Positions 25,392 to 36,156 of a stretch of DNA of 53,421 nt are shown in pieces. Source of the DNA: Rhodocyclales bacterium. Its GTDB lineage: Bacteria > Pseudomonadota > Gammaproteobacteria > Burkholderiales > Rhodocyclaceae. The translations under genes and the position numbers were made by a program. The notes under the pieces are model-generated. The model made no database searches. It worked only from the letters and a program-made list of their open reading frames with translations, and had not been told where the DNA came from. The first letter of the stretch is position 1, and each line of letters begins with the position of its first letter. Location of the stretch: contig JACOUN010000048.1 of the NCBI GenBank assembly GCA_016177805.1, positions 1 through 53,421 on the forward strand, given 5' to 3'.

Positions 25392-27077
25392 GTGCAAGCA
25401 CCCGCTACCTCGACCCCCGCTCCCACCCGGGACCTCATCACCTACGACACCCACCCGGAAAAGTACCGGCACTGGCGCCTCGCCTTCGACGGTCCGGTCG
25501 CGACCCTCACCATGGACGTGAACGAGGACATGGGCCTCAAGCCCGGCTACAAGCTCAAGCTCAATTCCTACGACCTGGGCGTCGACATCGAGCTCTACGA
25601 CGCCCTGCAGCGCATCCGCTTCGAGCACCCCGAGGTGAAGAGCGTGGTCGTCACCAGCGCCAAGGACCGCATCTTCTGCTCCGGCGCCAACATCTTCATG
25701 CTGGGCCTTTCCACCCACGCCTGGAAGGTGAACTTCTGCAAGTTCACCAACGAGACCCGCAACGGCATCGAGGACTCGAGCCGCCACTCGGGCCTCAAGT
25801 TCATCGCCGCGCTGAACGGCACCACCGCCGGCGGCGGCTACGAACTGGCGCTGGCCTGCGACGAGCTGATCCTGATCGACGACCGCTCTTCGGCCGTGAG
25901 CCTGCCGGAGGTGCCGCTGCTCGGCGTGCTGCCCGGCACCGGCGGGCTCACCCGGGTGACCGACAAGCGCAAGGTGCGGCGCGACCATGCCGACATTTTC
26001 TGCACCCTCATCGAGGGCGTGCGCGCCGACCGCGCCAGGGAGTGGAAACTGGTGGATCACACCGCCAAGCCCCAGCAGTTCGCCGACTTCGTGAAGCAGC
26101 GCGCCGCCGCCCTGGCGGCCGGGAGCGACCGCCCCGCTGGCGCCAGGGGCATCGCGCTCACCCCGCTCAAGCGCGTCATCGATGCGGCGGGCTATCACTA
26201 TGAGTTGGTGGACGTGGCGCTCAACCCGGCGGGCCGCAGCGCCCGGATCACCGTGTCGGCGCCGAAGACCGCGCAGCCGGACTCGATCGACGGCATCGTC
26301 GCGGCGGGCACCGCCTGGTGGCCGCTGCAGATGGCCCGGGAACTGGACGACGCGATTCTCATGCTTCGCACCAACAACCTGGATATCGGCACCTGGATCC
26401 TGAAGACCGCCGGCAACGCCGACGCGGTGCTGGCGGCCGATGCGACCCTCGCCCGCTACAAGGAGCACTGGTTCGTGCGCGAGACCCTCGGCATGCTTCG
26501 CCGCACCCTGGCGCGGCTGGATGTCACCTCGCGCACCCTGTTCGCCCTCATCGAACGGGGGTCCTGCTTCGCCGGCACGCTGTTCGAGCTGGCCCTTGCC
26601 GCCGACCGCAGCTACATGCTGATGCTGCCGGATGACGCCGGCGGGACGCCGAAGATCGCGCTTTCGGAAATGAATTTCGGCGCCTATCCCACGGTGAACC
26701 GGCAGACCCGCCTGGAGACCCGCTTCTGCGGCGAGGCCGAACCGGTTTCGCGCATCCGCGCCGCCCTCGGGAAGAAGCTCGCCGGGGAAGAAGCTGCGGC
26801 TCTCGGCCTGGTGACCGCGGCCCCCGACGACCTGGACTGGGACGACGAGATTCGCATCGCCCTGGAGGAGCGCGCGAGCCTCTCCCCCGACGCCCTGACC
26901 GGCATGGAGGCCAACCTGCGCTTCCCGGTGGCGGAAACCATGGAAACGCGGGTATTCGGCCGCCTGTCGGCGTGGCAGAACTGGATTTTCATCCGCCCCA
27001 ACGCCGTGGGCGAGCACGGCGCCCTCAAGGTGTTCGGGTCGGGGACGAAAGCCAAATTCAACTGGGAGCGGGTTTAG
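25392..27077 (+). CDS. boxC: 2,3-epoxybenzoyl-CoA dihydrolase (benzoyl-CoA-dihydrodiol lyase)
   Basis: Second enzyme of the aerobic benzoyl-CoA pathway: it opens the ring of 2,3-epoxybenzoyl-CoA with two waters, giving 3,4-dehydroadipyl-CoA semialdehyde and formate. The 561-residue protein is an enlarged crotonase: FCSGANIFMLGLS and NGTTAGGGYELALACDELI form the first oxyanion hole, and a second, diverged crotonase-like half follows (ERGSCFAGTLFELALAADRSY). Length matches known BoxC (about 555). Start GTG with GAGAGGAGACC upstream. It is placed between boxR and boxB. Confidence 0.93.
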   Translation: MQAPATSTPAPTRDLITYDTHPEKYRHWRLAFDGPVATLTMDVNEDMGLKPGYKLKLNSYDLGVDIELYDALQRIRFEHPEVKSVVVTSAKDRIFCSGANIFMLGLSTHAWKVNFCKFTNETRNGIEDSSRHSGLKFIAALNGTTAGGGYELALACDELILIDDRSSAVSLPEVPLLGVLPGTGGLTRVTDKRKVRRDHADIFCTLIEGVRADRAREWKLVDHTAKPQQFADFVKQRAAALAAGSDRPAGARGIALTPLKRVIDAAGYHYELVDVALNPAGRSARITVSAPKTAQPDSIDGIVAAGTAWWPLQMARELDDAILMLRTNNLDIGTWILKTAGNADAVLAADATLARYKEHWFVRETLGMLRRTLARLDVTSRTLFALIERGSCFAGTLFELALAADRSYMLMLPDDAGGTPKIALSEMNFGAYPTVNRQTRLETRFCGEAEPVSRIRAALGKKLAGEEAAALGLVTAAPDDLDWDDEIRIALEERASLSPDALTGMEANLRFPVAETMETRVFGRLSAWQNWIFIRPNAVGEHGALKVFGSGTKAKFNWERV

Positions 27078-27158
27078 GAAGCGCGGCCGGAAAAATTCCG
27101 AGTCCGCAACGCGCCAACTGAATCATCGTCTTAGATTTAACGACTGAAGGAGCGAGAC

Positions 27159-28583
27159 GTGTCCATCAATTACAGCGAGAAGATTCCCAACAACGTGGAT
27201 CTGGCTAACAACAAGACCCTGCAGCGGGCCCTCGAGCACTGGCAACCCCATTTCCTCGACTGGTGGCGCGACATGGGCCCCGAGGACTCCACCCAGTTCG
27301 ACGTGTACCTGCGCACCGCCCTCCGCCTCGATCCCAAGGGCTGGGCCCACTTCGACTACGTGAAAATGCCCGACTACCGCTGGGGCATCTTCCTCAATGC
27401 CGCCGAGCCCGACCGCAAGATCCCCTTCGGCGTGCACCAGGGGGAGCCCGCCTGGCAGGAGATCCCGGGCGAATACCGCAGCAACCTGCGCCGGCTGATC
27501 GTCACCCAGGGCGACACCGAGCCCGCCTCGGTCGAACAGCAGCGCCACCTCGGCCTCACCTGTCCCTCCCTCTACGACTTGAGGAACCTGTTCCAGGTGA
27601 ACGTGGAGGAAGGCCGCCACCTGTGGGCCATGGTGTACCTGCTCCACGCCTACTTCGGGCGCGACGGCCGGGAAGAGGGTGAGGCGCTGCTGGCGCGCCG
27701 CTCCGGCGACGCGGACAACCCGCGCATCCTGGGCGCGTTCAACGAAAAGACGCCGGACTGGCTCTCCTTCTTCATGTTCACCTTCTTCACCGACCGGGAC
27801 GGCAAGTTCCAGCTCTCGGCGCTGGCGGAGTCCGCCTTCGATCCCCTGGCCCGCAGCTGCCGCTTCATGCTGACCGAGGAGGCGCATCACATGTTCGTGG
27901 GCGAGACCGGCGTGGGCCGCACCATTCAGCGCACCTGCGAAGTGATGCAACAGCACAAGATGAGCGACCCGGCGGACGCCCGCAAATTCGGCGTCATCGA
28001 CCTGCCCACCCTCCAGCGCTACCTCAACTTCCACTACAGCGTGACGCTGGACCTGTTCGGGGCGGACGTGTCCTCCAACGCGGCGACCTTCTTCGCCACG
28101 GGCTTGAAGGGCCGTTTCGAGGAGACGAAGATCGGCGACGACCACCAGCTGAACGACGCGGAGTATCCGGTGATCCAGGTCGGAAACGGCCAGCTCGTCA
28201 CCAACCACGTCTCGGCCCTGAACGCCATCAACGAGCGCCTGCGGGACGACTACATCAAGGACACGGTGGCGGGCGTCGGGCGCTGGAACAAGATCATCGA
28301 GAAGCACGGCATCCCGTTCGAGCTGAAGCTGCCCCACAAGGCGTTCAACCGGCGCATCGGACCGCTCTCGGAATTGCGGGTCAACCCCGATGGCCAGGTG
28401 ATCACCGAAGCCGAGTGGACCCAGCGCCACACCGAGTGGCTGCCGAGCCGGGAGGACATGGAATACGTGCGCTCCCTCATGGGCCGGGTGATCGAGCCGG
28501 GCAAGTTCGCCAACTGGATCGCTGCGCCGGCCCGGGGCATCAACAACCAGCCGGTCAACTTCGAGTACGTGAGGTTCAACTAG
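27159..28583 (+). CDS. boxB: Benzoyl-CoA 2,3-epoxidase, diiron oxygenase component
   Basis: A 474-residue soluble class I diiron protein that, with the reductase BoxA, epoxidises benzoyl-CoA at positions 2,3 using O2. Candidate iron ligands in the expected order are Glu121, Glu151 and His154 (VEEGRH), Asp212, and Glu241 with His244 (TEEAHH). They are one residue offset from the positions reported for the A. evansii protein, as far as I recall them. Start GTG with GAAGGAGCGAGAC upstream. The C-terminal FNRRIGP and [18 protein letters not shown] segments are typical. It lies 81 bases after boxC and 55 before boxA. Confidence 0.93.
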   Translation: MSINYSEKIPNNVDLANNKTLQRALEHWQPHFLDWWRDMGPEDSTQFDVYLRTALRLDPKGWAHFDYVKMPDYRWGIFLNAAEPDRKIPFGVHQGEPAWQEIPGEYRSNLRRLIVTQGDTEPASVEQQRHLGLTCPSLYDLRNLFQVNVEEGRHLWAMVYLLHAYFGRDGREEGEALLARRSGDADNPRILGAFNEKTPDWLSFFMFTFFTDRDGKFQLSALAESAFDPLARSCRFMLTEEAHHMFVGETGVGRTIQRTCEVMQQHKMSDPADARKFGVIDLPTLQRYLNFHYSVTLDLFGADVSSNAATFFATGLKGRFEETKIGDDHQLNDAEYPVIQVGNGQLVTNHVSALNAINERLRDDYIKDTVAGVGRWNKIIEKHGIPFELKLPHKAFNRRIGPLSELRVNPDGQVITEAEWTQRHTEWLPSREDMEYVRSLMGRVIEPGKFANWIAAPARGINNQPVNFEYVRFN

Positions 28584-28638
28584 GCGGGGTATGCTGCAGG
28601 GCGGGCCGGCGGCCCGCCCCGTTCCTCGCGAGAAAGCC

Positions 28639-29868
28639 ATGGCAGCCGTCACCGAAAGCACCGAACTCTCCCTCCAGCATCTCATCGATCCGGAGATCTG
28701 CATCCGCTGCAACACCTGCGAGGAGGCGTGCCCGGTGGACGCCATCACCCACGACTCGCGCAACTACGTGGTGGACTTCAACATCTGCGAAGGTTGCAAC
28801 GCCTGCATTTCTCCCTGTCCTACGGGCGCCATCGACAACTGGCGCCGGGTCTCCAGTGCCCAGCCCTACACCCTCGAGGAGCAGCTCTCCTGGGACACGC
28901 TGCCCGCCAAGACCGAACCCGCCGTCACCGCGGAAGCCGAGCTGCCGGCGGAGGTGGCGCGCCTCACCGCCGAGGCGAGCGCCGGCCAGGGCGGCCCGGT
29001 GAGCCCGCCCTGGTCCGCGGCCCATCCCTACGTCAACCTGTATTCGTTGCAGAATCCGGCGATCGCCACGGTGGCGGGTAACTTCCCGCTCACCGACGAG
29101 AACGCCAGCGCCGATATCCGCCACATCATCCTGGATTTCGGCAACACCGCGTTCCCGGTGCTGGAGGGGCAATCCATCGGCGTCATCCCGCCCGGGATCG
29201 ACGAGAACGGCAAGCCCCGCCACGTGCGGCTGTACTCCGTGGCCAGCCCCCGCAACGGCGAGCGCCCCGGCTACAACAACCTCTCCCTCACGGTGAAGCG
29301 GGTCACCCACGACCACGAGGGCAACCCCGTCCCCGGGGTATGCTCGCACTACCTGTGCGACCTCAAGAAAGGCGACCAGCTGAAGGTGGTGGGGCCCTAC
29401 GGCACCTCGTTCCTGATGCCGAACCACCCGGGATCCAGCATCATGATGATCTGCACCGGGACCGGCTCAGCGCCCATGCGCGCCATGACCGAGCGCCGGC
29501 GCCGGCGCATTGCCTTGAATGAGGGTGGCGAGCTGATGCTGTTCTTCGGGGCGCGCCGCCCCGGGGAGCTGCCTTATTTCGGGCCCCTCATGAAGCTGCC
29601 CAAGACTTTCCTCGACATCAATCTCGCGTTCTCGCGCGTTCCGGACACGCCCAAGCAATACGTGCAGGACCTAATCCGTGAGCGCGGCACGGACGTGACG
29701 CGGCTGCTCAAGGACGAGAACTGCTATATCTACGTGTGCGGGCTGAAGGGCATGGAGGACGGGGTCAAGGAGGCATTCCGCGACGTCTGCGCCACCCACG
29801 GCATGGACTGGAACAGCGTGTACCCGGCGCTGCTCGCCAACAGCCGGCTGCACGTGGAAACCTATTAG
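28639..29868 (+). CDS. boxA: Benzoyl-CoA 2,3-epoxidase, NADPH:BoxB reductase component
   Basis: A 409-residue iron-sulfur flavoprotein: two [4Fe-4S] motifs at the N-terminus ([12 protein letters not shown] and [12 protein letters not shown]), an alanine/proline-rich linker (about 85-125), then a ferredoxin-NADP reductase module with FAD-binding [13 protein letters not shown]-binding [22 protein letters not shown] and the terminal ETY. It transfers electrons from NADPH to BoxB. I start at MAAVTEST (28639) because the family begins there; the ribosome site GCGAGAAAGCC is weak, and an upstream in-frame ATG adds 16 residues that read like non-coding GC-rich sequence. Confidence 0.92.
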   Translation: MAAVTESTELSLQHLIDPEICIRCNTCEEACPVDAITHDSRNYVVDFNICEGCNACISPCPTGAIDNWRRVSSAQPYTLEEQLSWDTLPAKTEPAVTAEAELPAEVARLTAEASAGQGGPVSPPWSAAHPYVNLYSLQNPAIATVAGNFPLTDENASADIRHIILDFGNTAFPVLEGQSIGVIPPGIDENGKPRHVRLYSVASPRNGERPGYNNLSLTVKRVTHDHEGNPVPGVCSHYLCDLKKGDQLKVVGPYGTSFLMPNHPGSSIMMICTGTGSAPMRAMTERRRRRIALNEGGELMLFFGARRPGELPYFGPLMKLPKTFLDINLAFSRVPDTPKQYVQDLIRERGTDVTRLLKDENCYIYVCGLKGMEDGVKEAFRDVCATHGMDWNSVYPALLANSRLHVETY

Positions 29869-29902
29869 GGAAATCCGAATCCCACGGCGACGGGAACGGC
29901 CC

Positions 29903-30490
29903 ATGCCCACGACCCCCGCCGCGCTGCGCATCATCAAGGACGAGCACCAGGCGATTGCCGCCGTGCTCTACAGCCTGCGCTACCTGGTGCGCAAGGCCGC
30001 CGACGGGCAACTCGAGCTGGATCCCCGGTTGCTCCACGCCATGCTCGACTACATCGTCGAATTCCCCGAGCGGCTGCACCATCCCAAGGAGAACCGCTAC
30101 CTGTTCAAGGCGCTGCGGCTGCGTCATCCCCAGGCCGGCGCCATCCTCGACGAACTGGTGGAGGAGCACGTGCGCGGCGAAGTCCTGATCGAGGAACTGA
30201 AGCGCGCGCTGCTGGCGCTGGAAACCGCCGGGCCCCCGGGACTGACGGAATTTTCCGGGGTGGTGGAGAAGTATTCGGACTTCCACTGGCGGCACATGCG
30301 CAAGGAAGAGGACATCGTGATGCCGCTGGCGGAGAAGTGGCTGCAGCCGCAAGACTGGGAACAGATCGGCGCGGCGTTCCGGGAGAACGACAACCCGCTG
30401 TTCGGCATCCGGCCCCAGGAGCAGTTCGAGGAGCTGCTGAAGCGCATCCTCCGGCTCGCCCCGCCTCCGCTGGGCGACGCGGCGCGCTAG
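29903..30490 (+). CDS. Hemerythrin-like HHE-domain protein
   Basis: A 195-residue all-helical protein with the spaced iron ligands of the hemerythrin/HHE family: His15 (DEHQ), His59/His60 with Glu63 (LHHPKEN), His89 (EEHVRGE) and the HWRHMRKEED stretch (His128, His131, Glu135/136). Such domains bind a diiron centre and respond to O2, NO or iron. It begins 34 bases after boxA, is co-directional and probably belongs to the box operon. It might deliver iron to BoxB, protect it, or sense oxygen for the switch to the anaerobic route; none of these is proven. Confidence 0.85.
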   Translation: MPTTPAALRIIKDEHQAIAAVLYSLRYLVRKAADGQLELDPRLLHAMLDYIVEFPERLHHPKENRYLFKALRLRHPQAGAILDELVEEHVRGEVLIEELKRALLALETAGPPGLTEFSGVVEKYSDFHWRHMRKEEDIVMPLAEKWLQPQDWEQIGAAFRENDNPLFGIRPQEQFEELLKRILRLAPPPLGDAAR

Positions 30491-30507
30491 GAGCCAATTA
30501 TCGATCC

Positions 30508-30640
30508 TTACCAAACTCCGCGACACTCGGCGTCGTCCCGGCGCAAGCCGGGACCCAGTGTTTTTCCGTCGTAACCCACTGGATTCCGGCTTGCGCCGGA
30601 ATGACGTCAGGAGGCGCCGAGTTGTCACCCGGTTTGGTAA
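30508..30640. repeat. 133-bp palindromic MITE-like element
   Basis: Ends TTACCAAAC (30508-30516) and GTTTGGTAA (30632-30640) are exact inverted repeats. Inside lie TCCCGGCGCAAGCCGGGA and TTCCGGCTTGCGCCGGAA, the common 'CGTCATTCCGGCGCAAGCC' dispersed palindromes. It sits between the convergent hemerythrin-like and bzdR-like genes and could end both transcripts. Confidence 0.75.
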
Positions 30641-30643
30641 CGC

Positions 30644-31543
30644 TCAATAAGCCACAATGCACTTCAGGAGATCGGAGAGACTCTGCTCGGCCGTCTTGCC
30701 GGAGGTATCCACGATCGCGTCGGCCTTGCTGTAGAGCGCGGTGCGGCCCACCAGGATGCGCTGCAGGTCCTGCATGGCCTCCTGGTTGTCCAGCATGGGC
30801 CGCTGATCGCCCTGGGCCACGACCCGGCCCATATGCTCTTCCGGCGAGGCCTTGAGCCAAACCGTATAGCAGGACGTGAGCAGCAGATCGAAGGTGGCGG
30901 GCTCGGAGACGATGCCGCCGCCGGGCGCCACCACGAAGCGCTCGTGGTTCTCGATGACGGATTCCAGCGCGCGGCGTTCATAGCGGCGGTAAGCAGCCTG
31001 GCCGTAGAGGGAAAAAATCTCGGCCAGCACGGTGCCGGCCTCGCGCTCGATTTCCCGCGCCAGCTCGATAAAAGGCGCATCGAGCTGGCTCGCGAGCAAC
31101 TGGCCGAGGGTGGTCTTGCCGGCACCGCGCAGGCCGATCAGCGCAACGCGGTGCCGGCGCTCGGACTTGTCGGCGGAACCGAACTCGTTCATGAGCACGG
31201 TGCGGGCCCGCGCCAGCTTCTTGGGCGACAATCGGGTGAGGAACTGCTGCAGCAGCGTGAGCTCGACGGGCTGCTCGGGCTCTTCCTGCACCAGTTCCAC
31301 CAGCGGCATACCCATGGCCTGGGAGATCTGGCGCAGGAGAATGATGGAGATGTTGCCGTGGCCGGTTTCCAGTTGCGCGAGATAGCGCTCGGACACCCCG
31401 GAATCCCGGGCCAGGATCTTGCGGGTCATGCCGCGCCGGGCGCGCAGCTCGCGGATGCGCTCGCCGAGCATGCGCAAATAGCTGTTCTCGTCGGCACTCA
31501 GATCCGGCCGCTGTATTTTCCCTCCTGCGTCCCCCTTCGGCAT
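30644..31543 (-). CDS. bzdR: BzdR-type transcriptional repressor
   Basis: A 299-residue paralogue of the BoxR gene at 24454, with the same HTH (RARRGMTRKILARDSGVSE in part), linker and shikimate kinase-like domain (Walker A GLRGAGKTTLGQ; GGGIVSEPATFDLLLTSCYTVWLKASPEEHM). Its length is close to the 298 residues I recall for BzdR of Azoarcus strain CIB. The ATG at 31543 has CAGGAG before it; an upstream GTG is less likely. It is divergent from the DUF4863/benzoate-CoA ligase genes, with two operator-like sites between them. Which of the two regulators controls which operon cannot be told from sequence; the symbol is a best guess. Confidence 0.8.
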   Translation of the reverse strand: MPKGDAGGKIQRPDLSADENSYLRMLGERIRELRARRGMTRKILARDSGVSERYLAQLETGHGNISIILLRQISQAMGMPLVELVQEEPEQPVELTLLQQFLTRLSPKKLARARTVLMNEFGSADKSERRHRVALIGLRGAGKTTLGQLLASQLDAPFIELAREIEREAGTVLAEIFSLYGQAAYRRYERRALESVIENHERFVVAPGGGIVSEPATFDLLLTSCYTVWLKASPEEHMGRVVAQGDQRPMLDNQEAMQDLQRILVGRTALYSKADAIVDTSGKTAEQSLSDLLKCIVAY

Positions 31544-31593
31544 GGCGGGCTCCTGGTTGACCTGCGCAAGCACGCAGTTTAGAGCATTCTAAC

Positions 31594-31637
31594 TGAATTA
31601 TATTGCTTGTGCACGAACTCGATTGCATTATAATGAA
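31594..31637. promoter_or_regulatory. Divergent promoters with two operator-like palindromes
   Basis: TGAATTATATTGCT (31594-31607) contains a minus-strand -10 (TATAAT, 31602-31597) for bzdR. TGCATTATAATGAA (31624-31637) contains a plus-strand -10 (TATAAT, 31629-31634), paired with TTGTGC (31607-31612) at a 16-base spacing, for the ligase side. Both palindromes match the sites at boxR and bzdN. Confidence 0.65.
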
Positions 31638-31741
31638 TTTGTGCTAGCATGCCAGACCGTCGTGGCAGCCCATGCAATTGAGGTCTGCGCAATCCCGGAC
31701 GCAAGCCAGCTGCGGCGCCATCGAGTTCACGGAGTAGTCCC

Positions 31742-32206
31742 ATGACCCCAGAGAAATTCCAGTCCCTCATTGCCGCGGTCACCGGAGCGATCGCAGGTAA
31801 AACGCTGGATGCGGCCCTGGACCAGGAGTTAAACCGGCAATTTCCGGCGTCCGGCGAAACCTTCAGGACCATCATCCGGGCCTGCCACGACGCCATTGCC
31901 GCGGGCTGGATGTGCAATCGGGAAGCCGGCGGCATCAAGTTCGGGCGGGTGATCAAGCCGGGACCGGACACCCACGGCTTCAGCGTGGACGTGGTGGACC
32001 TGGCCGACGTGGCCGGTCCTCATCACCGCCACCCCAACGGCGAGATCGATATGATCATGCCCATCACGCCGGGCGCGGAATTCGACGGCCGGGGCGAAGG
32101 CTGGCTGGTGTACGGCCCGGACACCGCCCACAGGCCGACCGTATCCAAGGGCCGGGCGCTGGTGCTGTATTTGCTTCCGGGAGGGGCCATTGAGTTTTCC
32201 CGCTAG
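31742..32206 (+). CDS. DUF4863-like cupin-type protein
   Basis: A 154-residue protein. The C-terminal half carries a cupin-like metal site: PHHRHPNGEIDMIMP, then GWLVYGPDTAHRPTVS and ALVLYLLPGGAIEFSR. I recall this family as DUF4863, related to 4-hydroxylaminobenzoate lyase; the assignment is from memory. It is often found near benzoate genes. Here it stands between the bzdR-like regulator and benzoate-CoA ligase, downstream of a promoter with operator-like sites, so it is likely co-induced with benzoate activation. Possible role: handling an aromatic acid or thioester by-product. No signal peptide. Confidence 0.65.
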   Translation: MTPEKFQSLIAAVTGAIAGKTLDAALDQELNRQFPASGETFRTIIRACHDAIAAGWMCNREAGGIKFGRVIKPGPDTHGFSVDVVDLADVAGPHHRHPNGEIDMIMPITPGAEFDGRGEGWLVYGPDTAHRPTVSKGRALVLYLLPGGAIEFSR

Positions 32207-32315
32207 CCCCATTCCGCAGCCGCCGCAGAGCGGTGATCTAGAATCAAAGTGCATCTGCCCGTGAGGCGGCAGATCCACCCGGAGGAGACCCACAGGTCAG
32301 ACAGAGGAGGATTCC

Positions 32316-33932
<1,617 letters not shown>

Positions 33933-33993
33933 CAGGTATCATTCAGACGTAATAGTCCGGAATCCGAACCATGACCGAAGAGGAGGATCAAGC

Positions 33994-35205
33994 ATGACCG
34001 CAGACAACAAGCCATCCGGAAGCCGCCGCGATTTTCTCAAGACCGCCGCCGCCACCGCGGGCCTCGCCGCCGCCGGCACCTTCGTTCCCGCCCGCTTCGC
34101 CATCGGCCAGCAGGCCAAGGTCAAGGTAGGACTGATGCTCCCCTACACCGGCACATTCGCGCAGCTCGGTGATGCCATCACCAACGCCTTCAAATTGTAC
34201 GTGGCGGAAAAGGGCGGCAAGCTGGGCGGCCGCGAGCTCGAGTACTACGTGGTGGATGACGAGTCCAACCCGGCCAAGGCCACCGACAACGTGAACCGCC
34301 TCATCACCCGCGACAAGGTGGACGTAGTGGTGGGCACCGTCCACTCCGGCGTGCTGCTGGGCATGGTCAAGGTGGCGCGGGAGACGGGCGCCCTGCTGAT
34401 CTGCCCCAACGCCGGCGCCGACGAGGCCACCGGCCCCCTGTGCGCGCCCAACATCTTCCGAACCTCCTTCACCAACTGGCAGCCGGCCCACCCCATGGGC
34501 AAGGTGTTCTACGAGAAGGGCTACAAGACCGCGGTCACCATCACCTGGAAGTACGCCGCCGGCGAGCAGATGGTCAACAGCTTCAAGGAAGGCTACACCA
34601 AGCTCGGCGGCAAGATTCTCAAGGAGCTGTATCTGCCGTTCCCGCAGGTGGAGTTCCAGGCCCTGCTGACCGAAATCGCCTCCCTCAAGCCGGATTGCGT
34701 ATTCTCGTTCTTTGCCGGAGGCGGCGCTGTCAAGTTCGTCAAGGATTACGCCGCGGCCGGCCTCAAGGACAAGATTCCGCTGGGCGGCCCGGGATTCCTC
34801 ACCGACGGGACCCTGGAAGCCCAGGGCGCGGCGGCCCAGGGGCTGCTCACCACCCTGCACTACGGCGACGGGATCGAGACCGAGATCAACAAGCGGTTCC
34901 AGTTCAACTACGCCAAGACCTACCGCAGCCGTCCCGACGTGTACGCGGTGCAGGGCTACGACGCCGCCCAGCTGCTGGCGCTGGGTCTGGAGGCGGTCAA
35001 GGGCGACATCGGCGCCAGGAAGAACGTGATCAAGGCCATGGAAGGGGCGAAGATCGTCAGCCCGCGCGGCACCTGGACCATGTCCAAGGCCCACAACCCG
35101 ATCCAGGACATCTACCTGCGGCGGGTGGAAGGCGTGGAGAACAAGGTGATCGGAGTCGCCTGGAAAGCGCTCGCCGATCCCGCCCGCGGCTGCAAGATGA
35201 CCTGA
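33994..35205 (+). CDS. ABC transporter substrate-binding protein, branched-chain amino acid type (aromatic acid uptake)
   Basis: A 403-residue periplasmic binding protein of the LivK/HAAT family. It opens with a twin-arginine-type leader (SRRDFLKTAAATAGLAAAG) and a likely cleavage site before QQAKVKVGLM; the mature part has the usual LPYTGTFAQLGDAI and VDVVVGTVHSGV segments. The ATG at 33994 follows GAGGAGGATCAAGC. By context it should bind benzoate or a related aromatic acid. An intrinsic terminator directly after its stop can explain higher expression than the membrane genes that follow. Confidence 0.88.
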   Translation: MTADNKPSGSRRDFLKTAAATAGLAAAGTFVPARFAIGQQAKVKVGLMLPYTGTFAQLGDAITNAFKLYVAEKGGKLGGRELEYYVVDDESNPAKATDNVNRLITRDKVDVVVGTVHSGVLLGMVKVARETGALLICPNAGADEATGPLCAPNIFRTSFTNWQPAHPMGKVFYEKGYKTAVTITWKYAAGEQMVNSFKEGYTKLGGKILKELYLPFPQVEFQALLTEIASLKPDCVFSFFAGGGAVKFVKDYAAAGLKDKIPLGGPGFLTDGTLEAQGAAAQGLLTTLHYGDGIETEINKRFQFNYAKTYRSRPDVYAVQGYDAAQLLALGLEAVKGDIGARKNVIKAMEGAKIVSPRGTWTMSKAHNPIQDIYLRRVEGVENKVIGVAWKALADPARGCKMT

Positions 35206-35233
35206 TCCGGGTTGCAGCGCGGCCATCCGGCAA

Positions 35234-35263
35234 GCCGATGGCCCCCGGGCCATCGGCTTTTTT
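35234..35263 (+). terminator. Intrinsic terminator between the binding-protein and permease genes
   Basis: Perfect 11-bp arms GCCGATGGCCC (35234-35244) and GGGCCATCGGC (35247-35257), followed by six T (35258-35263). It lies 28 bases after the binding-protein stop and probably works as a partial terminator in the operon. Confidence 0.8.
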
Positions 35264-35286
35264 GTCTGCAGGCACACCAGGGCTTC

Positions 35287-36156
35287 ATGGACCTCAACAT
35301 CTTTCTCATCCAGTTCCTGAACGGCATCCAGTACGGGCTGCTGCTGTTCCTGGTGGCGAGCGGGCTCACGCTCATCTTCGGCATCATGGGCATCATCAAT
35401 CTGGCCCATGGCAGCTTCTACATGGTCGGGGCCTACCTGGCGTTCGCTTTCACCCGCGCCACCGGCAACCTGGGCCTGGCGATTCTGCTGGGCCTGGCGG
35501 CGGCCGTGGTACTCGGCCTGGTCCTCGAGCGGGCGCTGATCCGCGTGCTCTACCAGCGCGACCACCTGTACCAGGTGCTGCTCACCTACGGCCTGATCCT
35601 GGTGTTCGAGGAGCTGCGCAGCGTGCTGTTCGGCAACGATGTGCACGGGGTTCCGATCCCCCAGTGGCTCAGCTACTCGATTCCCCTCACCGATACCCTG
35701 AGCTACCCGGTGTACCGGGTGGCGATCTCCGGGGTATGTGTAGCGCTGGTGGCGGGGATGTACTATCTCATCAACCGTACCCGGCTCGGGATGATGATTC
35801 GCGCCGGCGCGTCCAACCGGGAAATGGTCCAGTCCCTGGGCATCAACATCAAGCTCATCTACACCGCCGTGTTCGCGCTGGGTGTCGCCCTCGCCGCCTT
35901 CGCCGGCATGATCGCGGCGCCGATCGCCTCGGTATTCCCGGGCATGGGCAACCAGATTCTCATCATCTCCTTCGTGGTAGTGGTGATCGGCGGCATCGGC
36001 TCCATCACCGGCACGCTCCTCTCGGCGCTGCTGATCGGGCTCGCCGACACTTTCGGCCAGGTGCTGCTGCCGGAGCTCGCGGGCATGACGGTCTACCTGG
36101 TGATGGCGCTGATGCTGCTGTGGCGGCCCCAGGGCATGTTCAGGAAGTCCGCCTAG
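35287..36156 (+). CDS. livH: ABC transporter permease, LivH-type
   Basis: A 289-residue integral membrane protein with about eight hydrophobic helices. NGIQYGLLLFLVASGLTLIFG, GIINLAHGSFYMVGAYL and the EAA-like cytoplasmic loop (ASNREMVQSLGINIKLIYTAVFALG, in part) are typical of LivH permeases. I start at MDLNIFLIQF (35287); upstream in-frame codons run into the terminator hairpin. livM follows without a gap. It forms the translocation channel with LivM. Confidence 0.87.
   Translation: MDLNIFLIQFLNGIQYGLLLFLVASGLTLIFGIMGIINLAHGSFYMVGAYLAFAFTRATGNLGLAILLGLAAAVVLGLVLERALIRVLYQRDHLYQVLLTYGLILVFEELRSVLFGNDVHGVPIPQWLSYSIPLTDTLSYPVYRVAISGVCVALVAGMYYLINRTRLGMMIRAGASNREMVQSLGINIKLIYTAVFALGVALAAFAGMIAAPIASVFPGMGNQILIISFVVVVIGGIGSITGTLLSALLIGLADTFGQVLLPELAGMTVYLVMALMLLWRPQGMFRKSA

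Noticed and set aside
28584..28638. GGCGGGCCGGCGGCCCGCC hairpin between boxB and boxA as a terminator
   Set aside because: There is no T-run, and boxA must be expressed with boxB. It is more likely a GC-rich spacer or a short repeat.
33971..33997. Eight-codon reading frame (MTEEEDQA) whose stop overlaps the binding-protein start codon
   Set aside because: It contains the ribosome site AGAGGAGGA of the real gene and has no ribosome site of its own; chance is the simpler explanation.
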